Source of the DNA: Plantactinospora soyae | Lineage (GTDB): Bacteria > Actinomycetota > Actinomycetes > Mycobacteriales > Micromonosporaceae | Length of the DNA stretch: 64,000 nt | Assembly (NCBI RefSeq): GCF_014874095.1 | Contig: NZ_JADBEB010000001.1 | Location: forward strand, 3,224,001 to 3,288,000 | Direction of reading: 5' to 3' | Shown: positions 63,971 through 64,000 of the stretch, in pieces | How positions within the stretch are numbered: the stretch's first letter is position 1 | How the letters are laid out: each line of letters begins with the position of its first letter | Program-made: the position numbers and the translations under genes | Notes under the pieces: model-generated | Told to the model about the DNA's origin: nothing | What the model saw: the letters and a program-made list of their open reading frames with translations, nothing else | The model's database searches: none

Positions 63971-64000
63971 GTGAGTACGCAGCGTTATCGCGACCAAGGT
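63971..64000 (+). CDS. possible start of a gene cut by the window end
   Basis: GTG 63971 opens a frame VSTQRYRDQG that runs to the window end. TTGACA at 63942-63947 could be a -35 box, but no clear -10 or ribosome site is seen. Too short to assign. Confidence 0.25.
   Translation, partial: MSTQRYRDQG

Noticed and set aside
1-64000. tRNA, rRNA or known riboswitch genes
   Set aside because: No cloverleaf with a T-arm consensus and no rRNA or riboswitch core could be recognised by eye; a covariance-model search would be decisive.

Overview
The window is chromosomal DNA from a very GC-rich actinomycete, most likely a member of the Micromonosporaceae. The signs are uniform high G+C, many GTG and TTG starts, 4-base ATGA/GTGA gene overlaps, paired XRE/DUF5753 and DUF397 genes, conservon genes, IniB/dynamin genes, and palindromic GGAAGGGCCCC-type intergenic repeats. 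No rRNA, tRNA, CRISPR array, transposase, integrase or phage structural gene was seen. All names come from reading motifs by eye; no database search was possible.

Layout. 1-3.2 kb: the 3' end of a trehalose-synthase-like GH13 gene, small membrane proteins and small HTH genes. 3.2-9.8 kb: a Gfo/Idh oxidoreductase, a two-component system, an erythromycin-esterase-family protein, and an NmrA-like SDR divergent from an Rrf2 regulator with a clear double-palindrome operator. 9.9-13.7 kb: an accessory-looking stretch with three small Cys-rich genes, a short HTH gene, a secreted WNGT-repeat protein and a MarR-GNAT fusion. 13.7-24.0 kb: a siderophore locus read leftward, with an ABC importer (two permeases, ATPase, binding lipoprotein), an ATP-grasp ligase, two IucA/IucC synthetases and a PLP decarboxylase. 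The biosynthetic order matches vibrioferrin pvsA-B-D-E with the exporter gene pvsC absent. Iron-box-like sites lie upstream of the importer genes. 24.1-28.3 kb: envelope and stress proteins (CsbD, DUF1469, DUF3618) and a membrane SMI1/KNR4 protein.

28.4-41.8 kb is the most unusual part. A tightly packed leftward unit encodes an Hsp70-like ATPase with a C-terminal membrane anchor, a LuxR-type AAA regulator, a NIT-type histidine kinase, a roadblock/LC7 protein, a DUF742 protein and a membrane-tethered CBM2 protein. Across a shared promoter region it faces a rightward IniB-like gene and two dynamin-like GTPases (IniA and IniC types). The kinase, roadblock and DUF742 genes form a conservon with no small CvnD GTPase. 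The only GTPases nearby are the two dynamins, so this may be one wall- or membrane-stress sensing and repair system.

41.8-58.5 kb: a Tat amidase with a small partner, an XRE/DUF397 pair with upstream Cys-rich genes, AraC and VOC genes, an arginyl-tRNA synthetase, a GntR-ABC operon with a 40-bp operator, PadR and membrane genes, an M55 peptidase, a one-polypeptide sigma factor-membrane-GH128 glucanase fusion, a two-HTH MerR protein, endonuclease V, and a membrane protein whose tail repeats T-x-x-L-P motifs. 58.8-63.9 kb: housekeeping sugar-phosphate genes (phosphomannomutase, Trm112-like, SIS isomerase, cation efflux, ManA). In-frame coding minisatellites of 9, 18 and 24 bp sit inside three genes.
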